DNA of 64,000 nucleotides from Veillonella parvula. GTDB lineage: Bacteria; Bacillota; Negativicutes; Veillonellales; Veillonellaceae. Below, piece after piece: positions 9,150-17,118 of this stretch. Position numbers and translations under genes: made by a program. Position 1 is the first letter of the stretch. The number at the start of each line of letters is the position of its first letter. A model generated the notes under the pieces. The model was not told the origin of the DNA and searched no databases. It saw nothing but the letters and a program-made list of their open reading frames with translations. The DNA is taken from the NCBI RefSeq assembly GCF_036456085.1, contig NZ_CP138632.1, forward strand, positions 1,283,001-1,347,000, in the 5' to 3' direction.

Positions 9150-10071
9150 CTTCGTTATTAGAAATAGGCTCTAATAGATTTTTATCATCATACGTTATAG
9201 ACTTTTCATCTAAACTAACAATTTTATATACCCCTAAAGTATACTTCTTATTTTCATTAACTATTTCCCTTGCAAGTTCAACAAAAGCTTCTACTGATAT
9301 ACTTTTAGAGACTAATGTAGCAAGCTCTTTCCCTGCTTGAGTAAAAGGATACGCGTTGATATCTACTTCAATATCTTTACCATCTGATAATGCAGCGGTC
9401 ACAACTAACTCGTTACTCAAAAATAAAGCGTTGGAGTCTTGACTAATACTTATAGTAACCCCGAGCATACCATCATTAAATATAAGACCTTGTTCATTAA
9501 GTTTCATGATATCCGTATAATAAATATTATGCCTTTTAAGATATGCATCATAACGTGGCAAAAAATAACTTTGTCCTCTTGTCATAACAGAATAAGAGCA
9601 TACCAAGCTAAACAGCTCAGCATCCTTTTTACTAAGATTTCTTAGTACATCAATTGTTTTAAATGAAAATGATGATGGTTCTGCAAGCTCCCCCGCTAAA
9701 AGTTTAGCCCACAATTCTTGCATTACTTCATCACTAATATTTCCCACAGCCTCATAAAATCTTACAAACCAATCAAAATCATAATTTGCATTGTTATTAT
9801 CATGATGTATTTCAGAATAGTATTTATCAGCTTTCTTTGCAACCTCTAAAAAATTACTTGCTTGGTAATACTCCACATAGGTCATTTTACCTGCTTTTAA
9901 TAAACTATCAGCAACTTCCTTAAACTGTCCATTTTTAATCTTTTCAAATTCGGCAACTGATGTGTTACGCCTTAAAAAAATAGTTGTAAACAATCCACCT
10001 ACTACTGAACTAACAACACTTATTGCAGTTGGACTATTACTTAATAAAGCAATTATTTCCATTCCAGTCAT
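9145..10071 (-). CDS. DUF2806-type protein of unknown function
   Basis: A 308-residue protein. Residues 1-35 contain one hydrophobic segment (AISVVSSVVGGLFTTIFL) followed by a basic stretch, suggesting an N-terminal membrane anchor. The central block WAKLLAGEL, then SFKTIDVLRNLSKKDAELF near residues 133-160, matches my memory of DUF2806 proteins, which are scattered in accessory regions of bacterial genomes; the assignment is moderate. The coding sequence is more AT-rich than its neighbours and is bordered by a 619-base AT-rich gap on one side and a 40-bp palindrome on the other, so horizontal acquisition is plausible. The start at 10071 has GAGGGGGG about 8 bases upstream. A defence role is possible but not shown. 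Confidence 0.55.
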   Translation of the reverse strand: MTGMEIIALLSNSPTAISVVSSVVGGLFTTIFLRRNTSVAEFEKIKNGQFKEVADSLLKAGKMTYVEYYQASNFLEVAKKADKYYSEIHHDNNNANYDFDWFVRFYEAVGNISDEVMQELWAKLLAGELAEPSSFSFKTIDVLRNLSKKDAELFSLVCSYSVMTRGQSYFLPRYDAYLKRHNIYYTDIMKLNEQGLIFNDGMLGVTISISQDSNALFLSNELVVTAALSDGKDIEVDINAYPFTQAGKELATLVSKSISVEAFVELAREIVNENKKYTLGVYKIVSLDEKSITYDDKNLLEPISNNED

Positions 10072-10493
10072 AAATCGATCCCCCCTCTTATACTTACCCC
10101 CATAAGTATTAATGTAACACTAATAGCACCTCTGACTTTTTCTTTTTATAAAATCTATATTATATCTTCTATGATTTAATACAACTTTATATAAAATTAT
10201 TATATCTATAAAATGCAGCTTTTTCTAATTCCGACTATAAAAAAGTAATTTGTATTTATTCTTTCAATCATCCTTATTTTAACCTTATAATAAGATACAA
10301 TATTATCATAGATAATGAAAGTATCACTCCATAAAAATAAAATATTCTCAGTAAAATATACTTTAATAATTCTAAAAAGAGATACATCATTCAGAATTAT
10401 CATATATTATCCATCAATACAATAATTATACGTTTTTTCACTACTTCCCAAAAATGAGGCAACTACATTTATATTTTTCGCAAAAAGTCAATA

Positions 10494-10522
10494 TTGATTA
10501 TATAGAAATTTTTCGCTATAAT
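10494..10522 (+). promoter_or_regulatory. Probable nrdA promoter
   Basis: TTGATT (10494-10499), 17 bases, TATAAT (10517-10522). The predicted start of transcription, near 10529, is about 160 bases before the nrdA start codon and just before the hairpin at 10547-10576. Confidence 0.65.
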
Positions 10523-10546
10523 CGTAACATAATGTATAAGCTAGAT

Positions 10547-10582
10547 AAGAAAACTACCATATATAGTAGTTTTCTTATTTTT
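10547..10582 (+). promoter_or_regulatory. Hairpin in the nrdA leader; possible NrdR box or attenuator
   Basis: AAGAAAACTAC (10547-10557) and GTAGTTTTCTT (10566-10576) form an 11-bp stem followed by ATTTTTC, which resembles an intrinsic terminator. The core ACTACCATATATAGTAGT (10553-10570) also resembles the NrdR-box pattern (C-x-ATATAT-x-G core). Either reading would place control of nrdA here. Confidence 0.45.
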
Positions 10583-10690
10583 CTGATTAGATTCACTTAA
10601 AGATATTTTATATAATTCATTATCATCTTATATATGCTTATACGACTATATTAACAGTTTTATGACTTTTTGCTCTCAAGGGGAACAGTA

Positions 10691-12973
10691 ATGGAGATTA
10701 TGATCAAGAAACGGGATGGCCATTTCGAGCCGTTGTCCGTTGAAAAAACGAAACGAATGATAGCCTTCGCATGTTTGGGGTTAGATTCTTGTGATCCACT
10801 AGAATTGGAAATGGATGCGAAGTTGCAATTCGTTGATGGCATGACTACTAAAGAAATTCAAAAGACTTTAGTCCAAACAGCTATCGAAAAAGTTATATCT
10901 AAAAAAGACGACGGCTTCGGCAACCAAGTTAATAAAATGAACCAAGATTGGCAGTTCGTAGCAGCCCGCCTATTCTTGTTCGATCTCTATAAAGAAGCCG
11001 CTATTACTCGCCGTTACAAAGCATTTGGCTACGGAAACTTCCCAAATCTAGTCAACATGCTTGTAGAAGAGAAAAAATACGCAGACTTCTTCGTTACAGA
11101 GTACACAGCTGACGAATTGCAAGAATTAGGCGATTATATCAAACCTAAGCGCGACTATCTCTTCAACTATGAAGGTCTCAAATTATTGGCTGACCGTTAC
11201 TTGGTAAAAGGTTTTAACAAAGAAATCTTTGAATTACCTCAAGAACGTTTCATGGCTATCGCAATGCATTTGGCTCTTGTAGAAGGGGAAAATAAAGTAG
11301 AATACGCTAAGAAATTCTACGATTTGATGAGCCAATTAAAAATGACAACAGCTACACCTACGTTGGCAAATGCTGGTACACCATTCCATCAATTGTCCTC
11401 TTGCTTTATCTCTGGTGTAGATGACAACTTATGGTCCATTTACGACGTAAACAGTAAGTTCTCTCGCGTATCTAAACACGGTGGTGCTCTTGGTATCTAC
11501 CTTGGTAAAGTTCGTGCATTGAACTCCGATATCCGCGGTTTCAAAAACTCTTCTGGTGGCGTTATTCCTTGGATTCGCTTATACAATGATACTGCAGTTG
11601 CAGTAGACCAATTGGGTAAACGTAAGGGCGGCGCTACAGTAACACTTGATATTTGGCACAAAGACTTCTACGAATTCGTAGAGCTTCGTACAAACAATGG
11701 TGACGATCGTCGTAAAGCACACGATATCTTCCCTGCTATCTCCGTTCCAAACATCTTCATGGAACGTATGATAGCTCGTGAAAACTTCACTCTCTTCGAC
11801 CCTCATGAAATCTTGGCTGTAAAAGGCTATTCCTTAGAGGACTACTATGATACTGATGACAATAAAGAGTTCACAAAACGCTACCTCGAATGTGAACAAG
11901 ATCCTAACTTGCACGGTATCGAAGTTCCAGCATTAGACATGATGAAAAAAATCATGCGCTCCGCTGTTGAAACTGGTACGCCATTCATCTTCTTCCGCGA
12001 TACTGTAAATACTGCAAATCCTAACAAACATGCAGGCATGATCTACGCATCCAACTTGTGCCACGAAATTGCACAAAACGTTGGCTTCACTAACTTAGCT
12101 GAAGAAATCATCAATGAAGACGGTACAATTACTACTAAAACAAACACAGGCGACATGGTTACATGTAACTTAAATTCCATTAGCCTTGGTCGCATTACAG
12201 ATGAAGAGTTAGAAGAAAACATTGCCCTTCAAATTCGCATGTTAGACAATGTTATTTCCATCAACCAAGCGCCGGTGCCAGAGTCTCGCATGACTTCTGA
12301 TAAATACCGCGCTATCGGTCTTGGTACATCTGGTTACCATCACTACCTCGTAAATCACGATATCCAATGGGAATCCGATGAACATATCGAAGTAGCGGAC
12401 AAATTATTTGAAAACATCGCATTCTATGCGATTAAAGCTTCTATGGAGCTTGCTAAAGAAAAAGGTGCGTACCCTGCGTTCAAAGGTTCCGAATGGGAAA
12501 CTGGTGAATATTTCACTCGTCGTGGCTACACATCTGATCGTTGGAAACAACTCGCTGCTGACGTTGCAAAATACGGTATTCGCAATGGTTACTTAATGGC
12601 CGTAGCTCCTACAGGTTCTACATCCAACATTGCTAATACAACAGCTGGTATCGATCCTATCTTTAAAAAATTCTTCATCGAAGAAAAGAAAGGTTCTTTC
12701 ACACCAAAAACTGCACCAGATTTGAACGACAAAACATTCTGGCTCTACAAAGAGGCGCATACAATCGACCAACAATGGTCCATCAAAGCTTGTGGCGTAC
12801 GTCAACGTCATATTGACCAAGCACAATCTTTCAACTTGTATATCACACCTCAAATGAAAGCAAAAGAAATTCTTGACCTTTACGTAGAAGCCTACAAACA
12901 AGGGATTAAAACAATCTACTACATCCGCAATCAATCCCTTGAAATGGATGAATGCACAAGCTGTTCCTCCTAA
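10691..12973 (+). CDS. nrdA: Ribonucleoside-diphosphate reductase alpha subunit, class Ia (NrdA)
   Basis: NrdA is the catalytic large subunit that reduces ribonucleoside diphosphates to deoxy forms. The 760-residue protein begins with an ATP-cone (residues about 3-95). The active-site set is present: Cys238 in HQLSSCFISG, Asn455-x-Cys457-x-Glu459 in SNLCHEI, and Cys492 in MVTCNLNSIS. The tyrosine pair of the radical path is in KTIYYIRNQ near the C-terminus, and the flexible tail ends ECTSCSS with a CxxC for re-reduction. I chose the ATG at 10691, which has AGGGG 7 bases upstream; an open frame extends to a TTG at 10670. The gene is followed 199 bases later by nrdB. Class Ia needs oxygen to make its radical, which is notable for a presumed anaerobe. 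Confidence 0.95.
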   Translation: MEIMIKKRDGHFEPLSVEKTKRMIAFACLGLDSCDPLELEMDAKLQFVDGMTTKEIQKTLVQTAIEKVISKKDDGFGNQVNKMNQDWQFVAARLFLFDLYKEAAITRRYKAFGYGNFPNLVNMLVEEKKYADFFVTEYTADELQELGDYIKPKRDYLFNYEGLKLLADRYLVKGFNKEIFELPQERFMAIAMHLALVEGENKVEYAKKFYDLMSQLKMTTATPTLANAGTPFHQLSSCFISGVDDNLWSIYDVNSKFSRVSKHGGALGIYLGKVRALNSDIRGFKNSSGGVIPWIRLYNDTAVAVDQLGKRKGGATVTLDIWHKDFYEFVELRTNNGDDRRKAHDIFPAISVPNIFMERMIARENFTLFDPHEILAVKGYSLEDYYDTDDNKEFTKRYLECEQDPNLHGIEVPALDMMKKIMRSAVETGTPFIFFRDTVNTANPNKHAGMIYASNLCHEIAQNVGFTNLAEEIINEDGTITTKTNTGDMVTCNLNSISLGRITDEELEENIALQIRMLDNVISINQAPVPESRMTSDKYRAIGLGTSGYHHYLVNHDIQWESDEHIEVADKLFENIAFYAIKASMELAKEKGAYPAFKGSEWETGEYFTRRGYTSDRWKQLAADVAKYGIRNGYLMAVAPTGSTSNIANTTAGIDPIFKKFFIEEKKGSFTPKTAPDLNDKTFWLYKEAHTIDQQWSIKACGVRQRHIDQAQSFNLYITPQMKAKEILDLYVEAYKQGIKTIYYIRNQSLEMDECTSCSS

Positions 12974-13125
12974 TATAGGATAGATACACGCTACATTCTA
13001 TAATGCAATTTAAGCTATGGTAAAAGTTAAAGATATCATTGCCATAGTTTACAAAAAATATGCTCTATAACTAGAGAGCACTAAACTCGGGAAAGATGCT
13101 TTCACGAACAATGTAAATCTGATGA

Positions 13126-13147
13126 CGACCTATAGCAGTATAGGTCG
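13126..13147 (+). other. Stem-loop just upstream of the nrdB ribosome site
   Basis: CGACCTATA (13126-13134), loop GCAG, TATAGGTCG (13139-13147): a perfect 9-bp hairpin with a tetraloop, 13 bases before the AAAGGAG of nrdB. It lacks a U-tract. It may protect the processed nrdB message or tune its translation. Confidence 0.5.
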
Positions 13148-13172
13148 CATCATCGTATAAAGGAGCCCTACT

Positions 13173-14201
13173 ATGGATAAAAAACTGATTTTCAACGAAA
13201 ATGGTGACCGTGGCACGCAATCTATGATTGGCGGTAATACCACGAACCTTCGCGAGTGGAATCGTATCAAGTACGACTGGGCAAACCAAATGTACCGTAC
13301 GATGCTCAACAACTTCTGGATTCCGGAAGAAATTTCCTTGAACGAAGACGTTAAACAATTCCCATATTTAACAGATTATGAACGTCGTGCCTTTGATAAA
13401 ATTATTGCGTTCTTGAACTTCCTTGATTCCATTCAATCTGAAAACTTGCCTAATTTGAGCCGCTATATTACAGCATCTGAAGTGGCATCCTTATTGAATA
13501 TCCAAGCATTCCAAGAAGAAATTCACGCTCAAAGTTATTCCTACATTTTGGACACTGTAACAAATCCTATTACACGTGACAAAATCTATGATGAATGGCG
13601 TACAGATAAAACATTGCTTGAACGTAACCGTTTCATCGCCGATGCATACCAACGTTTCAGTGATGAGCCTAGCGAAGCAAATCTCATTCATACAATCATC
13701 GCTAACTATATCTTAGAAGGCATCTACTTCTACTCTGGCTTTAGCTTCTTCTACACTTTGGCACGTCAAGGCAAGATGACAGCTACATCCACTATCTTCA
13801 AATATATCAATCGCGATGAAGTAACTCACCTTGTATTGTTCCAAAACATCATCCGCGAGTTACGCCGTGAACGCCCTGATTTATTTACACCTGAATTAGA
13901 GGCGAAAATTACGGACATGATTCGTCAAGGTACAGAAAACGAAATCGCTTGGGGTCAATACATCACCGACGATAAAATCCTCGGACTTAACAACGTTCTT
14001 ATCGAGCGCTACATCAAATACCTTGCCAATATCCGCTTAGAAGCAATCGGCTTACCTCATTTATATCCTGAAATCAAGGATAATCCAATGGAGTGGATCG
14101 AAAGCTTTTCTAACTTGAATAGCACAAAAACTGACTTCTTCGAAGCTAAAGTTACAAACTATACAAAAGCAGCGGCATTTGATTTTGACGATTTAGAATA
14201 A
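13173..14201 (+). CDS. nrdB: Ribonucleoside-diphosphate reductase beta subunit, class Ia (NrdB)
   Basis: NrdB is the small subunit that houses the diiron site and the stable tyrosyl radical used by NrdA. In this 342-residue protein the signature EEIHAQSY gives Glu115, His118 and Tyr122, the same numbering as in the E. coli enzyme; an Asp is at 85 (FLDSIQ). Later ligands are in the ILEGIYFYSGF region (Glu near 182) and INRDEVTHL (Glu and His near 217-220). The radical tyrosine is therefore present, which argues for a class Ia or Ib protein rather than the tyrosine-less Ic type. AAAGGAG lies 7 bases before the ATG. The 199-base gap to nrdA holds a hairpin but no strong terminator, so the genes are probably cotranscribed. 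Confidence 0.95.
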   Translation: MDKKLIFNENGDRGTQSMIGGNTTNLREWNRIKYDWANQMYRTMLNNFWIPEEISLNEDVKQFPYLTDYERRAFDKIIAFLNFLDSIQSENLPNLSRYITASEVASLLNIQAFQEEIHAQSYSYILDTVTNPITRDKIYDEWRTDKTLLERNRFIADAYQRFSDEPSEANLIHTIIANYILEGIYFYSGFSFFYTLARQGKMTATSTIFKYINRDEVTHLVLFQNIIRELRRERPDLFTPELEAKITDMIRQGTENEIAWGQYITDDKILGLNNVLIERYIKYLANIRLEAIGLPHLYPEIKDNPMEWIESFSNLNSTKTDFFEAKVTNYTKAAAFDFDDLE

Positions 14202-14245
14202 TAGACGTTATAAAATACAATATCTAAGGACATACGAGCCAATAG

Positions 14246-14284
14246 AAAAGAGCTAATAGCTATAACGCTATCAGCTCTTTTTTC
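14246..14284 (+). terminator. Terminator after nrdB
   Basis: AAAAGAGCTAATAGC (14246-14260) pairs with GCTATCAGCTCTTTT (14267-14281) with one mismatch, followed by more U residues. It lies 45 bases after the nrdB stop. Confidence 0.85.
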
Positions 14285-14581
14285 ATGATTATTTAAACCT
14301 TAGTTATGAGGAATTGCTGCAAATTTAAACAGCTCTCTCCTATTTATCTCTAAAAAACAAAAAACTATCATATCAGTGTATATGTTGCTAGAAATATAGT
14401 CCCCAAACGCCACCCTCGTTTTACAGTTGACACATGGTTATACATTGTAAATTATATCAATACATTTGTGCGCAAATAGGCCTACACCGTAGATTTTCAT
14501 TCGCCCCATGAATGTATTCATAATAAGCTTGGTAAAAGCAAAAGTTTTTGTGTCCACCCTGTTTCAAACTACCAACTATTA
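14285..14581. other. Intergenic region, no gene seen
   Basis: This stretch between the nrdB terminator and the 3' end of the DIP1984-type gene shows no supported gene. A TTGACA hexamer near 14446 on the plus strand is followed only by weak -10 candidates, and no downstream plus-strand gene follows it closely. I see no riboswitch or tRNA. Confidence 0.4.
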
Positions 14582-15040
14582 TCAGCTTTCAATCAATTCA
14601 GTTGTCCAGTTAGCAGACTGCAATAGATTGTCTAATAAACGTACTTGTTTTGCGATATGATCAGCTTCTTTTTGGATGTCTGCCACATTCACAGTCGGCA
14701 TTAGCTTAATCTCAGACCCTCTCGCACGGAAATTGATACTTCCTGCGCTAGATGCCAACGTTCGATAAGCAGTTAGGCGCAAAGCAGCGCAATCTTTTTC
14801 GGCAATGATTTCAGTAATAGTTCGACCTTCTATAATAGTTTTGCAATTAGTTAAATTAATATCTGCAATTAATTTTTGAAGTCTATTTACACATTGTTCT
14901 AATGTTTTCAAAAGTTCTTCAGGGTTCTCATTCGGTACTTCCCCTTCTTGCACTAAACTATTTTGAGTTAAGCGAAGCTCTAAATCGCTTATTTTATAAT
15001 TTAAATCAGATCGTTCTTGTAATGCTTCTGCTAGTTTCAT
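14582..15040 (-). CDS. DIP1984 family protein
   Basis: A 152-residue, highly charged, mostly helical protein of the small DIP1984 family, for which no function is known to me. The N-terminus KLAEALQERSDLN and the middle stretch DCAALRLTAYRTLASSAG are typical. Heptad-like leucine spacing in residues 5-65 and in the last 40 residues suggests coiled coils. The start at 15040 is chosen because AGGAG lies 7 bases upstream; the in-frame ATG at 15055 would put that ribosome site inside the coding region. No neighbour gives a functional clue: it lies alone between nrdB and a GNAT enzyme, both some distance away. Confidence 0.75.
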   Translation of the reverse strand: MKLAEALQERSDLNYKISDLELRLTQNSLVQEGEVPNENPEELLKTLEQCVNRLQKLIADINLTNCKTIIEGRTITEIIAEKDCAALRLTAYRTLASSAGSINFRARGSEIKLMPTVNVADIQKEADHIAKQVRLLDNLLQSANWTTELIES

Positions 15041-15140
15041 AAACTCTCCTCTCAAAAAGATATATCAAGTTACTTATAAAATACTATGTACAACAATATA
15101 TATATCCACCAATTCTTATTATACAGCACTATTGAACGGC

Positions 15141-15557
15141 TTATAATACTTTCCGCATCATCACGTGAGGACAGCCTTCATCTAGGTATTCTTCTCCTTC
15201 AGCACGATATCCAAGGGATTCATAGAATGGTTTGGCCTGTACTTGCGCTGACAAGGAGCACGTTTTAAAGCCGTCACGACGAATAGCATTTTCGGCGGCC
15301 ATCATGATCTTAGTACCTAAATGTTGTCCACGATACAACTTACGTACCGCCATGCGCCCAATATGTGCATCTCCAGCTGTGTCACTTGGAAAATATCGAC
15401 ACGTACCAGCTGCTTTACCATCAATGGATAAGAGCACAAACTTTGCAGTCTCATCGATTTCATCAAATTCGTCTTCAAACCCTTGTTCTTTCGTAAATAC
15501 ATCGACACGAATTTGTTTTATTTCCTCTGTTATATGATCTAAGATTTGAATAATCAT
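15141..15557 (-). CDS. GNAT family N-acetyltransferase
   Basis: A 138-residue protein of the GCN5-related acetyltransferase family, of the short ElaA/YjcF-like type. The acetyl-CoA binding motif A is RKLYRGQHLGTKIM near residues 72-85 (R-G-x-x-L-G pyrophosphate loop), preceded by the beta-strand IGRMAV and followed by the typical motif B sequence PFYESLGYRAEGEEYLDEGCPH near 107-128, a pattern known from ElaA-like enzymes. The acceptor substrate is unknown. The gene is alone, on the opposite strand to the aromatic operon, and its upstream region abuts the promoter of the aroF leader. Confidence 0.85.
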   Translation of the reverse strand: MIIQILDHITEEIKQIRVDVFTKEQGFEDEFDEIDETAKFVLLSIDGKAAGTCRYFPSDTAGDAHIGRMAVRKLYRGQHLGTKIMMAAENAIRRDGFKTCSLSAQVQAKPFYESLGYRAEGEEYLDEGCPHVMMRKVL

Positions 15558-15747
15558 AGGTGCCCTTTCTGATTATAAGTATATTTATAAGAATCGATTT
15601 AGGCGTATTACGAAATACCCTATAAACAATGAAAGCTTCTTATTTTTATTATATCAAAAATACGCTTAATTCCACAAAACTTCTCAGTTCCTATTAATTC
15701 CCGCATCAAAAATATTTTAAAACTTCCATGAAATTCATTTTTAGGTA

Positions 15748-15777
15748 TTGCATAATTTTATCATTTGGGTTTATACT
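15748..15777 (+). promoter_or_regulatory. Promoter of the aroF leader
   Basis: TTGCAT (15748-15753), 18 bases, TATACT (15772-15777). Predicted transcription start near 15784, some ten bases before the AAAGGAG of the leader peptide at 15810. Confidence 0.7.
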
Positions 15778-15809
15778 ATACCCAACATTTTAGAAAGGAG
15801 CAACCAAAA

Positions 15810-15899
15810 ATGACTAACCAAATTAGCCTCACAGCAAAGCAATACTTTTATTGGTTCTTTATCCAACGTACGGGTAAGGAACTATTTGTGATGCGCTAA
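15810..15899 (+). CDS. Aromatic-amino-acid leader peptide of the aroF operon
   Basis: A 29-residue open frame too short for routine gene calling. It has an ideal ribosome site (AAAGGAG about 9 bases upstream) and reads MTNQISLTAKQ, then YFYWFF (residues 12-17: two Tyr, three Phe and one Trp in a row), and ends with Arg and TAA at 15897. Six consecutive aromatic codons upstream of the first enzyme of aromatic biosynthesis is the classical design of a transcription-attenuation leader, as in trp and phe operons. It is followed by a 15-bp terminator (15936-15973). The sequence TACGGGTA inside codons 20-23 (15869-15876) is identical to the 3' arm of the terminator and can therefore pair with the 5' arm as an antiterminator. 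Product function is inferred to be purely regulatory. Confidence 0.85.
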   Translation: MTNQISLTAKQYFYWFFIQRTGKELFVMR

Positions 15900-15935
15900 T
15901 TAAGGATTATTCAACATTAGTTGCTTAGAATAGTA

Positions 15936-15973
15936 AAAGGGCTACCCGTATTAGATTACGGGTAGCCCTTTTT
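15936..15973 (+). terminator. Attenuator terminator before aroF
   Basis: AAAGGGCTACCCGTA (15936-15950), loop TTAGAT, TACGGGTAGCCCTTT (15957-15971) is a perfect 15-bp stem followed by a U-tract. The 5' arm segment TACCCGTA (15943-15950) can instead pair with TACGGGTA at 15869-15876 in the leader peptide, giving mutually exclusive structures. Confidence 0.9.
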
Positions 15974-16030
15974 ATTTGCTATCCGTATGGTCAGCCCTAC
16001 TATTCACTGTAGTTAAAAGGAGGAATTATC

Positions 16031-17044
16031 ATGATTATTACATTGAAACAAAACGCAGCAGCGGAAGAAGTATCCCGTTTACGCGGTGAATTAGAGGCGC
16101 AAGGATTCGTTATCCATCCAGTAGAAGGTACTCGATACAATATTCTAGGACTTATCGGTGATACTGCATCTCTTGATGCCCGTCAAATCGAGTCTCTAGA
16201 TTTCGTAGATAAAGTAACTCGCATTCAAGAGCCATACAAAAAAGCAAACCGCAAATTCCATCCAGATGATTCTATAATCAATGTTGGTGGTGTCCTCATC
16301 GGTGGTGGTCACTTCGCAGTAATGGCCGGTCCTTGCTCTGTGGAAACACCTGAACAAGTATTAGCCACTGCTAAAGCATGTAAAGAAGCTGGTGCCACAA
16401 TTCTTCGGGGCGGCGCTTTCAAACCTCGTACATCCCCATATTCCTTCCAAGGCATGGGGCCAGAAGGCTTGGAATTGTTAGAGCTTGCTAAAAAAGAAAC
16501 AGATCTTCCTATCGTTTCCGAAGTTATGGATATCTCCCAATTACAATACTTCGATAATGTAGATATGCTTCAAATCGGCGCTCGTAACATGCAAAACTTC
16601 ACGCTTTTAAAAGAGGTGGGCAAATTGAATAAACCAGTTCTATTAAAACGGGGTTTATCTGCCACATACGAAGAATGGTTGATGGCTGCTGAGTACATCA
16701 TGTCCGAAGGCAATGAACAAGTTGTATTATGCGAACGCGGTATCCGCACATTCGAAACTAAGACTCGCAATACCTTAGACGTAACAGCAATTCCTATGAT
16801 GCATGAATTATCTCACTTGCCAATTATCATGGATCCTAGCCACGCAGCAGGTATGAGCCGCATGGTTCGCCCGCTTTCACTTGCATCCGTAGGCGGCGGT
16901 GCAGACGGACTTATGATCGAAGTTCACAATGATCCTTCCAAAGCATTATGCGATGGCCCTCAAGCATTGCGTCCAGACCAATTCACTAGCCTTATGAAAG
17001 AAATTATCGCATTGCGCCAAGCATTGGTAGAATGCACTAAATAA
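16031..17044 (+). CDS. aroF: 3-deoxy-7-phosphoheptulonate synthase (DAHP synthase)
   Basis: Catalyses the first step of the shikimate pathway, condensing phosphoenolpyruvate and erythrose 4-phosphate. The 337-residue protein is of the type I-beta kind: an N-terminal ferredoxin-like regulatory domain (residues 1-70) precedes the KDO8P-synthase-like barrel. Visible motifs are MAGPCSVE (metal-binding Cys near residue 101), GGAFKPRTSPYSFQG near 127-141, and the metal-binding IMDPSHAAG near 268-276. In this enzyme class the N-terminal domain binds tyrosine or phenylalanine for feedback inhibition, so the gene is likely controlled both allosterically and by the upstream attenuator. AAAAGGAGG lies before the ATG. 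A second hairpin terminator follows the gene at 17061-17098. Confidence 0.95.
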   Translation: MIITLKQNAAAEEVSRLRGELEAQGFVIHPVEGTRYNILGLIGDTASLDARQIESLDFVDKVTRIQEPYKKANRKFHPDDSIINVGGVLIGGGHFAVMAGPCSVETPEQVLATAKACKEAGATILRGGAFKPRTSPYSFQGMGPEGLELLELAKKETDLPIVSEVMDISQLQYFDNVDMLQIGARNMQNFTLLKEVGKLNKPVLLKRGLSATYEEWLMAAEYIMSEGNEQVVLCERGIRTFETKTRNTLDVTAIPMMHELSHLPIIMDPSHAAGMSRMVRPLSLASVGGGADGLMIEVHNDPSKALCDGPQALRPDQFTSLMKEIIALRQALVECTK

Positions 17045-17060
17045 TCTCAAATACCACACA

Positions 17061-17104
17061 AATAAGCTAGTATCCGTTATAATAGATACTAGCTTATTCT
17101 TTTA
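17061..17104 (+). terminator. Internal terminator-like hairpin between aroF and aroB
   Basis: AATAAGCTAGTATC (17061-17074) and GATACTAGCTTATT (17085-17098) form a perfect 14-bp stem with a 10-base loop, followed by CTTTT. It should reduce transcription from aroF into aroB, so aroF may be expressed more than the rest of the cluster. Confidence 0.7.
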
Positions 17105-17118
17105 TGAAAGGAACCATC

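Larger units (their letters stand above)
10072..10690. other. AT-rich intergenic region upstream of nrdA
   Basis: No convincing gene lies here; a 65-codon open frame at 10206-10403 is AT-driven and lacks a good ribosome site. The left part holds the divergent promoter area of the DUF2806-type gene. The right part (10494-10576) holds a near-consensus promoter followed by a hairpin, described separately. The octamer TTTTTCGC appears twice (near 10475 and 10510), flanking the promoter. Confidence 0.5.

Noticed and set aside
10206-10403. 65-codon open frame in the AT-rich gap before nrdA
   Set aside because: No good ribosome site, composition driven by AT content, and no recognisable protein features.
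13071-13358. Minus-strand frames across the nrdB start
   Set aside because: Antisense to nrdB and its leader with no ribosome sites.
15784-16030. T-box riboswitch upstream of aroF
   Set aside because: No T-box sequence or specifier stem; the short aromatic leader peptide explains the arrangement better.
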